Positions 1 to 5,264 of a stretch of 7,642 bases of DNA are shown here, one piece after another. A model generated the notes under the pieces. That model was not told the DNA's origin and ran no database searches. It saw only the letters and a program-made list of their open reading frames with translations. Location of the stretch: the NCBI GenBank assembly GCA_903870955.1, contig CAIQEX010000410.1, positions 1-7,642 of the forward strand. The letters run 5' to 3'. Origin of the DNA: an uncultured beta proteobacterium. Lineage in GTDB: Bacteria; Pseudomonadota; Gammaproteobacteria; Burkholderiales; Burkholderiaceae_C. The stretch's first letter is position 1; every line of letters starts with the position of its first letter. Both the position numbers and the translations under genes were made by a program.

Positions 1-48
1 AAAAATGATGGTGCCGGGGACATCGAGATACGGTTTGTCTAATGACAT
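1..48 (-). CDS. pmdA: Protocatechuate 4,5-dioxygenase alpha subunit, first 16 codons only
   Basis: The sequence shows an ATG at 48-46 followed by an open frame to the window edge that reads MSLDKPYLDVPGTIIF. I recognise this as the conserved N-terminus of the small (alpha) subunit of protocatechuate 4,5-dioxygenase (LigA/PmdA). With the beta subunit, which carries the catalytic non-haem Fe(II), it performs extradiol cleavage of protocatechuate to 4-carboxy-2-hydroxymuconate semialdehyde in the cytoplasm. The start lies 2 bp after the stop of pmdD. A Shine-Dalgarno-like AGAGGTG sits inside the last codons of pmdD, which suggests coupled translation. The rest of the gene, and probably pmdB and pmdC, lie beyond the left edge. 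The identification rests on 16 residues plus a very consistent gene context. Confidence 0.88.
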   Translation of the reverse strand, partial: MSLDKPYLDVPGTIIF

Positions 49-50
49 GT

Positions 51-983
51 TTACACCTCTTCGGGCCAGTAAAGGCGCATGGGATTGACCACCAATAATT
101 TTTGCTGCAGTTCCGCAGTGGTGGCGATGAGCGGAATGAAGTCCACCAGCAGGCCATCATCGGGCATATGGTCTTTCAGGTTCGGGTGTGGCCAGTCGGT
201 GCCCCACAGCACGCGATCCGGAAACTCCTCGACGATGCGTTTGGCAAATGGAATGACATCTTTGTAGGCGTTCTGCTCACCGTTCAAGGCCTTGGGGCCG
301 GTGACCGACAGCCGTTCGGGGCACGACACCTTGCTCCACACATTGGTGTGTTCACGCATGAACTTCTGGAACAACGCAAATTGCGGACCGTCCACCGGCA
401 GCGACACATCCGGGCGGCCCATATGGTCCACCACCACAGTGGTCGGCAAGGCTGTGAAAAAATCCCAAAGCTCCGGCAGGTCCACCGCTTCAAAGTAGAT
501 CACCACATGCCAGCCCCATTGGGCAATGCGACCAGCGATTTCCAGCAACTCGTCCTTGGGCGTGAAGTCCACCAGGCGCTTGACGAAGTTAAAACGCACG
601 CCACGCACACCCGCATCGTGCATGGCTTGAATCTCCTGATCGGTCACGCTGCGCTTGACCGTGGCCACGCCACGGGCTTTGCCATTGGAGTGGATCAGCG
701 CATCGACCATGGCGCGGTTGTCGGCACCGTGGCAGGTGGCCTGAACCACGACGTTACGGGCAAAGCCGAGGTGATCGCGCAAGGCGTAGAGCTGGGTCTT
801 GGAGGCGTCGCAGGGGGTGTACTTGCGCTCGGGTGCGAAGGGAAATTCAGCACCGGGGCCGAACACGTGGCAGTGCGCGTCCACCGCGCCTGCAGGCACC
901 TGGAAGCGCGGCTTGCTCGGGCCGGTGTACCAGTCCATCCAGCCGGCAGTTTTGGTGAAGTCACCCGTTGTAGGTTTAGACAT
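51..983 (-). CDS. pmdD: 2-pyrone-4,6-dicarboxylate (PDC) hydrolase
   Basis: A 310-residue protein of the amidohydrolase superfamily, LigI/PmdD type. It hydrolyses the lactone of 2-pyrone-4,6-dicarboxylate to 4-oxalomesaconate in the cytoplasm. Visible motifs are DAHCHVFG (His37, His39), RFNFVKRLVD from residue 130, VDHMGRP (His187) and WGTDWPHPN (Asp263). In this family the His and Asp residues at these positions act without a bound metal. The C-terminus NPMRLYWPEEV is typical of LigI. I chose the ATG at 983-981 (protein start MSKPTTGDFTKTAGW). The in-frame ATG at 1016 lies inside a strong palindrome and would add 11 residues that do not look like family sequence. Neither start has a good ribosome binding site, so the start is only fairly sure; an internal ATG at residue 16 is a third option. 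The gene is about 17 residues longer at the N-terminus than Sphingobium LigI. Confidence 0.93.
   Translation of the reverse strand: MSKPTTGDFTKTAGWMDWYTGPSKPRFQVPAGAVDAHCHVFGPGAEFPFAPERKYTPCDASKTQLYALRDHLGFARNVVVQATCHGADNRAMVDALIHSNGKARGVATVKRSVTDQEIQAMHDAGVRGVRFNFVKRLVDFTPKDELLEIAGRIAQWGWHVVIYFEAVDLPELWDFFTALPTTVVVDHMGRPDVSLPVDGPQFALFQKFMREHTNVWSKVSCPERLSVTGPKALNGEQNAYKDVIPFAKRIVEEFPDRVLWGTDWPHPNLKDHMPDDGLLVDFIPLIATTAELQQKLLVVNPMRLYWPEEV
54..62 (-). promoter_or_regulatory. Ribosome binding site of pmdA inside the end of pmdD
   Basis: Read on the minus strand, GAAGAGGTG forms the last three codons of pmdD (Glu-Glu-Val) and ends 5 bases before the pmdA ATG, with the pmdD TAA stop in between. 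It supports the ATG at 48 as the pmdA start and implies that a ribosome finishing pmdD can restart on pmdA. Confidence 0.6.
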
Positions 984-1011
984 AAAGCGTTTTGGAGTGA
1001 AGTTGGCGGGA

Positions 1012-1039
1012 AGCATTGGGGCTGCGCAGCCCCAATGCT
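1012..1039. repeat. Perfect 28-bp palindrome between pmdF and pmdD
   Basis: The left arm AGCATTGGGGCTGC at 1012-1025 is followed directly by its exact reverse complement at 1026-1039. As RNA it would form a very stable GC-rich hairpin (the last few bases at the tip would open as a loop) in the 72-base gap between the pmdF stop and the pmdD start. No U-tract follows on the minus-strand transcript (TTCCCGCC comes next), so a classical intrinsic terminator is unlikely. An mRNA-stability element, a partial terminator or a protein-binding site are the alternatives. The symmetry is certain; the role is inferred. Confidence 0.8.
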
Positions 1040-1055
1040 GATCGAGAAAAGTGAC

Positions 1056-1739
1056 TCAGTCGATGTACCTCAAACCTGCAGCCGCCAGCGGCTCACGCAT
1101 CTTGTACATATCCAGCCCCAACACGCCCGCAGCAAACTTCTCGCGCTTTTCGCCTTCAAAACTTTCGCGCTTCTCGGCGGCATCGGCCACCTCTTGCGCA
1201 CGGGCGGCGGGCACAACGACGACGCCATCGACATCGGCAATCACCACGTCACCGGGCTTGACCTGCGCACCGGCGCAGATCACGTCGATGTTGACGGAAC
1301 CCAGCGTGGCCTTGATGGTGCCCTTGGCATTGATGGCGCGGCTGAAAACGGGGAAGCCCATCTTCTCCAGCTCATCCACATCGCGCACACCGCCGTCGAT
1401 GATCAGTCCCATGGCGCCGCGGGCCTGGAAACTGGTGGCCAGCAGGTCGCCAAAAAAGCCGTCGAAGTTGTCGGTGGTGCAGGCTGCCACCACCACGTCG
1501 CCGGGTTGAATCTGTTCTGCGGCTACATGCATCATCCAGTTGTCACCGGGCTGCAGCAGCACCGTGACGGCCGTGCCACACATGCGCGCGCCCTTGTAGA
1601 TGGGGCGCATATAGGTCTTCATCAAACCGACGCGACCCATGGCCTCGTGGATGGTGGCGACGCCGAAGCGGCCCAGCTTTTCGACCGCAGCTTTGTCGGC
1701 GCGGTTGATATTGCGTTTAACGATTCCGAGTTCGTACAT
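1056..1739 (-). CDS. pmdF: 4-carboxy-4-hydroxy-2-oxoadipate (CHA) aldolase
   Basis: A 227-residue class II (divalent-metal) pyruvate aldolase of the HMG/CHA aldolase family (LigK/PmdF/ProA/GalC). It cleaves 4-carboxy-4-hydroxy-2-oxoadipate to pyruvate and oxaloacetate, the last step of the pathway, and the family often also decarboxylates oxaloacetate. The protein begins MYELGIVKRNI and shows VATIHEAMGRVGLM, YMRPIYKGARM, LLQPGDNWMMHVAAEQIQPG, GDLLATSF (Asp98) and IIDGGVRDV (Arg119, Asp120), the metal- and substrate-binding set of the family. It ends LGLDMYKMREPLAAAGLRYID. The fold is shared with RraA, but these motifs and the operon context favour the aldolase. The ATG at 1739 is preferred over an in-frame TTG at 1745: it has a better-placed ribosome binding site and gives the usual MYELG start. 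It begins 2 bp after the pmdE stop, so the two genes are probably coupled. Confidence 0.94.
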   Translation of the reverse strand: MYELGIVKRNINRADKAAVEKLGRFGVATIHEAMGRVGLMKTYMRPIYKGARMCGTAVTVLLQPGDNWMMHVAAEQIQPGDVVVAACTTDNFDGFFGDLLATSFQARGAMGLIIDGGVRDVDELEKMGFPVFSRAINAKGTIKATLGSVNIDVICAGAQVKPGDVVIADVDGVVVVPAARAQEVADAAEKRESFEGEKREKFAAGVLGLDMYKMREPLAAAGLRYID

Positions 1740-1741
1740 GC

Positions 1742-2782
1742 TCAAATTCCTTTTTGCGTGAGAGCGGCATCGAGGCGCGGGAACACGCGGCGCACATTGC
1801 CTTCATAAATCTGGAAGCGATCCGCATCGCTCAAAATCTTCGACGATTCGATGTAGCGCTTGGTGTCATCAAAATAGTTGCCGGTCTGCGGATCGATACC
1901 GCGCACGGCGCCAATCATCTCGGAGGCAAAGAGCACGTTCTTCACCGGAATGACGGTGTTAAGCAGGTCGATACCGGGCTGGTGGTAGACGCAGGTGTCA
2001 AAGAAAATGTTGTTCAGCAGGTGCTCTTCCAGCAGCGGCTTCTTGAGCTCTTGCGCGAGTCCCCGGAAGCGGCCCCAGTGGTAGGGCACGGCACCGCCGC
2101 CATGCGGAATCAGGAAACGCAGCGTCGGGAATTCCTTGAACAGATCGCTGGTCAGGCACTGCATGAAGGCGGTCGTGTCGGCGTTCAGGTAGTGCGCGCC
2201 GGTGGTGTGAAAGCAGGCGTTGCAGCTGGTGCTCACATGGATCATGGCGGGAATGTCGTACTCCACCATCTTCTCGTAAATGGGGTACCAGTGCTTGTCG
2301 CTCAAAGGGGGCGAAGTCCAGTGGCCACCGCTCGGGTCCGGGTTCAGGTTGATGCCCACATTGCCATATTCCTTGATGCACTTTTCCAGTTCGGGAATGC
2401 AGGTGGCCGGGTCCACGCCGGGGCTTTGCGGCAGCATGGCCACTGGCACAAAGTTGTCGGGGAACAACTGGCTCACGCGATAGCAGAGCTCGTTGCAAAT
2501 CGCCGCCCAGGTGCTCGACACATGGAAGTCGCCAATGTGGTGGGCCATGAAACTGGCACGCGGCGAGAACAGCGTGATGTCGCTGCCGCGCTCTTTCATC
2601 AAACGCAACTGGTTCAGCTCGATGGTTTCGCGCAGTTCGTCATCGCTGATTTTCAGGTCGGACACTTTGGGCATGCTGGCCGGGTCTTTGATACCGGCGA
2701 TCTGGGCATTGCGCCAGTTCTCCAACGCCTTGGGTGCCGTGGTGTAGTGACCGTGACAGTCGATGATCAATGGTTTTTTCAT
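1742..2782 (-). CDS. pmdE: 4-oxalomesaconate hydratase
   Basis: A 346-residue amidohydrolase-superfamily protein of the LigJ/PmdE type. It adds water to 4-oxalomesaconate to give 4-carboxy-4-hydroxy-2-oxoadipate, between PDC hydrolysis and the aldolase step. The N-terminus has IIDCHGHY (His10, His12). Further candidate metal or active-site residues are His182 in PAMIHVST, His227 in IPHGGG and Glu288 in FASEMIGAV. Glu288 corresponds to the unusual glutamate ligand reported for Zn-dependent LigJ. FSPRASFMAHH and GNVGINLNPDPSGGHW are also typical. The length fits the family (about 340). The start is secure: the ATG at 2782 has AAAAAGGAG four bases upstream (2787-2795). It follows the ModA-like gene by 33 bp, and its TGA lies 2 bp before the pmdF ATG. 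Confidence 0.94.
   Translation of the reverse strand: MKKPLIIDCHGHYTTAPKALENWRNAQIAGIKDPASMPKVSDLKISDDELRETIELNQLRLMKERGSDITLFSPRASFMAHHIGDFHVSSTWAAICNELCYRVSQLFPDNFVPVAMLPQSPGVDPATCIPELEKCIKEYGNVGINLNPDPSGGHWTSPPLSDKHWYPIYEKMVEYDIPAMIHVSTSCNACFHTTGAHYLNADTTAFMQCLTSDLFKEFPTLRFLIPHGGGAVPYHWGRFRGLAQELKKPLLEEHLLNNIFFDTCVYHQPGIDLLNTVIPVKNVLFASEMIGAVRGIDPQTGNYFDDTKRYIESSKILSDADRFQIYEGNVRRVFPRLDAALTQKGI
1747..1755 (-). promoter_or_regulatory. Ribosome binding site that decides the pmdF start
   Basis: On the minus strand, AAAAAGGAA lies within the final codons of pmdE, 7 bases before the ATG at 1739. The alternative TTG at 1745 would be almost on top of it, which argues for the ATG. Confidence 0.6.
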
Positions 2783-2815
2783 GGGTCTCCTTTTTGTTTG
2801 TATTTGGGTGTCGGC

Positions 2816-3535
2816 TTAGTGGCTGGCGGGTTCCATGCCCTGACGTCGGATGGCTGCTGCGGCCTGCTCGGAAGCCAGAAAGGTCAGCAGCGCCCGGGCA
2901 GCCTCCTTGTGCGCAGAACCATTGCCGATGGCGGCCGAGAAGGTTGTGGTGATCTGGATGGCGTCGGGCAAGTTGCCCAACAACTCAATGCCCTCCAGAT
3001 GTATCAGCTCACTGAGTTGCTGAAAGCCCAATTCCACTTCACCCCGGGCTACCAGACTGCCAACCGGCACCCCGGGAGGCGCAGTCACGATACGGTCCTT
3101 GATTTGATCGGCAATGCCCCAGGCCTCGAACAACTTGGCTAGCGCCACACCACTGGGGCCGGTGGAATAACTGAGGTTCCTGGCGGCCAGCACAGTCGCA
3201 CGCACGGCCTCGGCCGAAGCAATATCGGGCCTGGCGGCGCCAGCGCGCACCGCCATGGCCACGCCGCTATCGGCCAGATCAATCTTGCTGCTGGCGTCGA
3301 GATGCCCCGCAACGACCAGCTTGTCAATGGCGTCGCTGGCCAGAAAAACGATGTCAAAGGCCTCACCCGCCTGCACCCGCTTGGCCGCGTCCACGCCGCC
3401 CACAGACTCGAGTTGCAGGGTGCAACCACCCTGGTCTGCGTAGAGCGCCAGCAACTCCTTCAGCAACTGACGCGTCGCCATCGACGAAATGCCTTTGAGA
3501 ACGGGTTGGGTCGCGGGTGGGGGCACGGTTTGCAT
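2816..3535 (-). CDS. ModA-like solute-binding-fold protein without signal peptide
   Basis: A 239-residue protein with the type 2 periplasmic-binding fold, nearest to the molybdate-binding (ModA, SBP_bac_11) group. Visible are LKGISSMATRQLLKELL (residues 13-29, first strand and ligand loop with Ser17/Ser18), AGEAFDIVFLASDAIDKLV (56-74), YSTGPSGVALAKLFEAWG (123-140) and GSLVARGEVELGFQQLSEL (159-177). ModA proteins usually have a ligand Tyr near this last region, but here the segment reads GFQQLSEL. There is no signal peptide or lipobox: the fold starts within 13 residues of the ATG, and an in-frame TAG at 3547-3545 rules out a longer start. The protein should therefore be cytosolic and is not an ordinary ABC-transporter receptor. 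No obvious ribosome binding site is visible. It is the first gene of the pmd operon and divergent from the LysR gene. Function unknown; a cytosolic binder of a pathway dicarboxylate is one guess. Confidence 0.8.
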   Translation of the reverse strand: MQTVPPPATQPVLKGISSMATRQLLKELLALYADQGGCTLQLESVGGVDAAKRVQAGEAFDIVFLASDAIDKLVVAGHLDASSKIDLADSGVAMAVRAGAARPDIASAEAVRATVLAARNLSYSTGPSGVALAKLFEAWGIADQIKDRIVTAPPGVPVGSLVARGEVELGFQQLSELIHLEGIELLGNLPDAIQITTTFSAAIGNGSAHKEAARALLTFLASEQAAAAIRRQGMEPASH

Positions 3536-3588
3536 GCGGAAATTCTAGGGACTTCCCCTGCCTTGTGGTGCATGGGTGCCCACTAGCT

Positions 3589-3596
3589 GTTATAAA
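3589..3596. promoter_or_regulatory. Candidate overlapping -10 boxes, GTTATAAA
   Basis: On the minus strand this reads TATAAC (3594-3589), a good -10 match for the pmd operon, with no good -35 about 17 bp upstream. That is typical of activator-dependent promoters. On the plus strand TATAAA (3591-3596) could serve lysR, leaving a leader of roughly 34 bases. If both are used, the two polymerases compete for the same site. Assigned by eye only. Confidence 0.35.
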
Positions 3597-3602
3597 TAAA
3601 TC

Positions 3603-3625
3603 GTATAGCTATTCCACAGATATAC
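3603..3625. promoter_or_regulatory. Imperfect inverted repeat, candidate LysR-type operator
   Basis: The arms GTATA (3603-3607) and TATAC (3621-3625) are exact complements, and after one mismatch a CT/AG pair extends the symmetry around an AT-rich centre. The spacing contains the T-N11-A pattern bound by LysR-type regulators. A second symmetry, TAGCT at 3584-3588 against AGCTA at 3607-3611, overlaps it. The site lies 11 bp before the lysR ATG and would cover about the -35 region of the proposed pmd promoter, consistent with autorepression plus activation. Binding is inferred. Confidence 0.4.
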
Positions 3626-3636
3626 CGAGAAAAATC

Positions 3637-4557
3637 ATGGACCTGAAGCAGATCGAATCCTTTGTACGCGTCGCAGAACTGGGCAGTTTCACCCGCGCAG
3701 CCGCTGCTTTGGGCATCCCGCAACCACTGTTGAGCCGCCACGTGCGCCAACTGGAAGTGGAACTGCGCCAGACCTTTTTGCTCCGCAATGGCCGGGGTGT
3801 GACATTGACCGAGCCCGGACTGGTGTTGCTGGAACATGGACGCGGGATATTGCACCAAGTGGCCTTGGCGCGGGAAGACCTGGAATCCACGCGGGGTTCG
3901 TTGGGCGGCCATGTCTCCATCGGACTTCCACCGAGTTTGTCCAAGCTCATCACCGTTCCACTGACAAGGGAATTTCGCAAACGCCTGCCCAATGCCCGAC
4001 TGACTTTGACCGAAGGCTTCTCGGTGGTCATGAACGAGGGCTTGCGTTCCGGCCGGCTGGATATGGCCGTGCTCTACAACACACCGCACTCGCCCGAAAT
4101 CGAGACCCGCGTATTGCACCGCGAAACGCTGGTGCTCATCGCCTCGGAGGCCAGCATCAAGCGCATGCCGGGGTTGGAGTTGAAGGCCGAGATGCCGCTC
4201 TCCGTACTGGCCAATTTACCGTTGATCGCACCCAGCCGCCCGAATGCGTTTCGCATCCTGATCGACACCGAACTGGACCATTTGCGCAGCAAGCCGCAAA
4301 TCGTGCTGGAGGTGGATGGGCTGAACGCCATTCTGGAACTGGTGGGCGAAGGTCTGGGTTTCGCCGTGTTGCCGCCCTACACCCTGAGCAACTTCCAGAA
4401 ACCGCACACCTTCTCCACCCATAAGTTGCACAGCCCGCAATTGGTGTGCGAGTTGATGCTGGTCACCTCCGCGCGCCGCCCCAGCACCGAGACGCACAAG
4501 GGCGTGCAGGCGCTGGTGGCGGATGTGGTGAAGTCGGCGATTGAGGGGTATTCCTGA
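3637..4557 (+). CDS. LysR-type transcriptional regulator, probable pmd operon regulator
   Basis: A 306-residue LysR-family DNA-binding regulator. The N-terminal winged helix-turn-helix is clear: MDLKQIESFVRVAELGSFTR, then AAAALGIPQPLLSRHVRQLE (21-40), then LLRNGRGVTLTEPG (48-61). A linker helix follows (about 62-88), then a LysR effector-binding domain from about residue 92 (GHVSIGLPPSLS) with GLRSGRLDMAVLY and GEGLGFAVLPPY. The length is typical. I chose the ATG at 3637 because the family start MDLKQ is there; the extra upstream 40 codons lie in the promoter region and read as non-coding. The ribosome binding site is weak (GAGA). It is divergent from the pmd operon, the usual arrangement for a LysR activator and its target, so it may be the PmdR counterpart, with a pathway compound such as protocatechuate or PDC as inducer. 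The target and inducer are inferred. Confidence 0.92.
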   Translation: MDLKQIESFVRVAELGSFTRAAAALGIPQPLLSRHVRQLEVELRQTFLLRNGRGVTLTEPGLVLLEHGRGILHQVALAREDLESTRGSLGGHVSIGLPPSLSKLITVPLTREFRKRLPNARLTLTEGFSVVMNEGLRSGRLDMAVLYNTPHSPEIETRVLHRETLVLIASEASIKRMPGLELKAEMPLSVLANLPLIAPSRPNAFRILIDTELDHLRSKPQIVLEVDGLNAILELVGEGLGFAVLPPYTLSNFQKPHTFSTHKLHSPQLVCELMLVTSARRPSTETHKGVQALVADVVKSAIEGYS

Positions 4558-4602
4558 AAGGCAATTCGTCACGCGCCAGTGTTTTGTAATTCGGGTTGCA
4601 TT

Positions 4603-4623
4603 TGATATCACTTATTGATATCA
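4603..4623. promoter_or_regulatory. Twin TGATATCA palindromes, candidate hicAB operator
   Basis: The 8-bp palindrome TGATATCA occurs at 4603-4610 and again at 4616-4623, 13 bp centre to centre, ending 4 bp before the hicA ATG. Paired palindromes upstream of a toxin-antitoxin operon are the usual binding site for the antitoxin's own DNA-binding domain, here the ribbon-helix-helix end of HicB. A promoter can be drawn as TTGTAA (4584-4589) and TATCAC (4606-4611) with 16 bp between, which puts the operator over the -10 box. The leader would be only about 10 bases, and no Shine-Dalgarno is visible before hicA. Confidence 0.55.
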
Positions 4624-4627
4624 TTTT

Positions 4628-4885
4628 ATGGTGAATACGAAGCAACGCAAAACGCTCGCGGCGATCTTCTCGCGCCCCACATCGGCAAGCATTCTTTTTG
4701 CAGATATTGAGGCGCTGGTGAGCGCCTTGGGTGGAATCGTGACCGAACGAGAGGGGTCCAGAGTCAAGATCGAACTGAAAGGTGAACAGTGGCGCTGCCA
4801 TAGACCGCATCCGGGAAAAGAGGCCAAGCGCTATCAGGTTGAGGAAGCGCGAGAATTGCTGGAGCGCGCAGGAGTACAAATATGA
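4628..4885 (+). CDS. hicA: HicA-family toxin (mRNA interferase)
   Basis: An 85-residue protein of the HicA family, small double-stranded-RNA-binding-like toxins that cleave mRNA and arrest growth unless bound by HicB. The sequence MVNTKQRKTLAAIFSRPTSA leads into the helix FADIEALVSALGG, then a strand pair GSRVKIEL (43-50) and RCHRPHPGKEAKRYQV (56-71), then the last helix ARELLERAGV. In classical HicA a catalytic His follows the Gly-Ser of this strand. Here it is Arg45, as I recall is usual for this MNSKHRKT-type subgroup, so His58 or His61 are the candidates. The 4-bp ATGA overlap with hicB shows a coupled operon. Nothing looks broken. An in-frame GTG directly follows the ATG, and there is no Shine-Dalgarno, so translation may be near-leaderless. 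Confidence 0.88.
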   Translation: MVNTKQRKTLAAIFSRPTSASILFADIEALVSALGGIVTEREGSRVKIELKGEQWRCHRPHPGKEAKRYQVEEARELLERAGVQI

Positions 4886-5217
4886 ACACAATGACCTTCA
4901 AGGGCTATACGGCCCGCGTGGAATACGATGAGCGGGACAATATTTTTGTCGGACGCATTTTGGGTATCCACGGCATCATCAGCTTTCATGGTGAGACCGT
5001 TACAGAACTCCGATCTGAGTTCGAACTCGCAGTGAAGGATTATCTTGCCGAGTGCAAGAAGGACGGAATCCATCCTGAAAAGCCCGCCTCAGGAAAACTA
5101 CTTCTGCGGCTGCCACCAGAAACACATGGACGCGCTCTAATTGCTGCACAGGCAGCAGGTAAAAGCCTGAACCAGTGGGTTGCGGAAGTCCTTCAGCACG
5201 CGGTTCAACCGGGATAG
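4882..5217 (+). CDS. hicB: HicB-family antitoxin with ribbon-helix-helix domain
   Basis: A 111-residue antitoxin. The N-terminal HicB domain (a degenerate RNase H-like fold) is seen as YTARVEYDERDNIFVGRILG (9-28) followed by HGETVTELRSEFELAVKDYL (36-55) and a typical linker ECKKDGIHPEKPASG. The C-terminus KLLLRLPPETHGRALIAAQA plus KSLNQWVAEVLQHAV (72-108) is a ribbon-helix-helix DNA-binding domain of the Arc/CopG type. It should neutralise HicA and repress its own operon, probably at the twin TGATATCA sites. The start is set by GGAG at 4871-4874, seven bases before the ATG, and the ATGA overlap with hicA. The toxin-first order is normal for HicAB. It ends 35 bp before the convergent livF. Confidence 0.9.
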   Translation: MNTMTFKGYTARVEYDERDNIFVGRILGIHGIISFHGETVTELRSEFELAVKDYLAECKKDGIHPEKPASGKLLLRLPPETHGRALIAAQAAGKSLNQWVAEVLQHAVQPG

Positions 5218-5264
5218 TGGCGCGGCAAGCCATTTCACACTGGTTTGCCAGACTAACGCGCCAC
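5217..5264. terminator. Nested inverted repeat between convergent hicB and livF
   Basis: The outer arms GTGGCGCG (5217-5224) and CGCGCCAC (5257-5264) are perfect complements. The inner arms GGCAAGCC (5224-5231) and GGTTTGCC (5242-5249) pair with one G-U wobble in plus-strand RNA around a 10-base loop. The arms overlap the hicB stop and the last livF codons. No U-tract follows on either strand, so this may be a bidirectional transcript-end hairpin rather than a textbook intrinsic terminator. By-eye call. Confidence 0.4.

Larger units (their letters stand above)
3536..3636. promoter_or_regulatory. Divergent promoter region between pmd operon and lysR
   Basis: These 101 bp separate two genes transcribed away from each other, so both promoters must lie here. 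The half near lysR (about 3584-3630) is strikingly AT-rich compared with the flanking genes and holds the symmetric elements listed separately. LysR-type regulators commonly bind such shared regions, activating the divergent operon with the pathway inducer and repressing their own gene. Confidence 0.7.

Noticed and set aside
984..1016. Upstream ATG of pmdD at 1016.
   Set aside because: It lies in the arm of the 28-bp palindrome, has no ribosome binding site, and adds residues unlike the family. The ATG at 983 gives a more typical N-terminus.
1056..1739. RraA (RNase E inhibitor) as an alternative identity for pmdF.
   Set aside because: RraA shares the fold, but GDLLATSF, GGVRDV and the C-terminal KMREPLAAAGL motif, plus the position between pmdE and pmdD, fit the aldolase.
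102..1808. A 568-codon plus-strand open frame opposite pmdD and pmdF.
   Set aside because: It is antisense to two confidently identified enzymes and spans their junction. Its translation is rich in His, Gly and Ala with no recognisable domain, as expected from the complement of GC-rich codons.
1754..3142. A 462-codon plus-strand open frame opposite pmdE and the ModA-like gene.
   Set aside because: Same shadow effect: low-complexity His/Val/Gly-rich translation, no family motif, and no upstream promoter or ribosome binding site that stands out.
3517..3636. A 40-codon N-terminal extension of the LysR regulator.
   Set aside because: It would cover the divergent promoter region and overlap the ModA-like gene start. 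LysR proteins begin at the helix-turn-helix, which starts at 3637.
4463..4891. A 142-codon minus-strand frame across the lysR end and hicA.
   Set aside because: It runs antisense through hicA and the proposed operator and has no recognisable domain.
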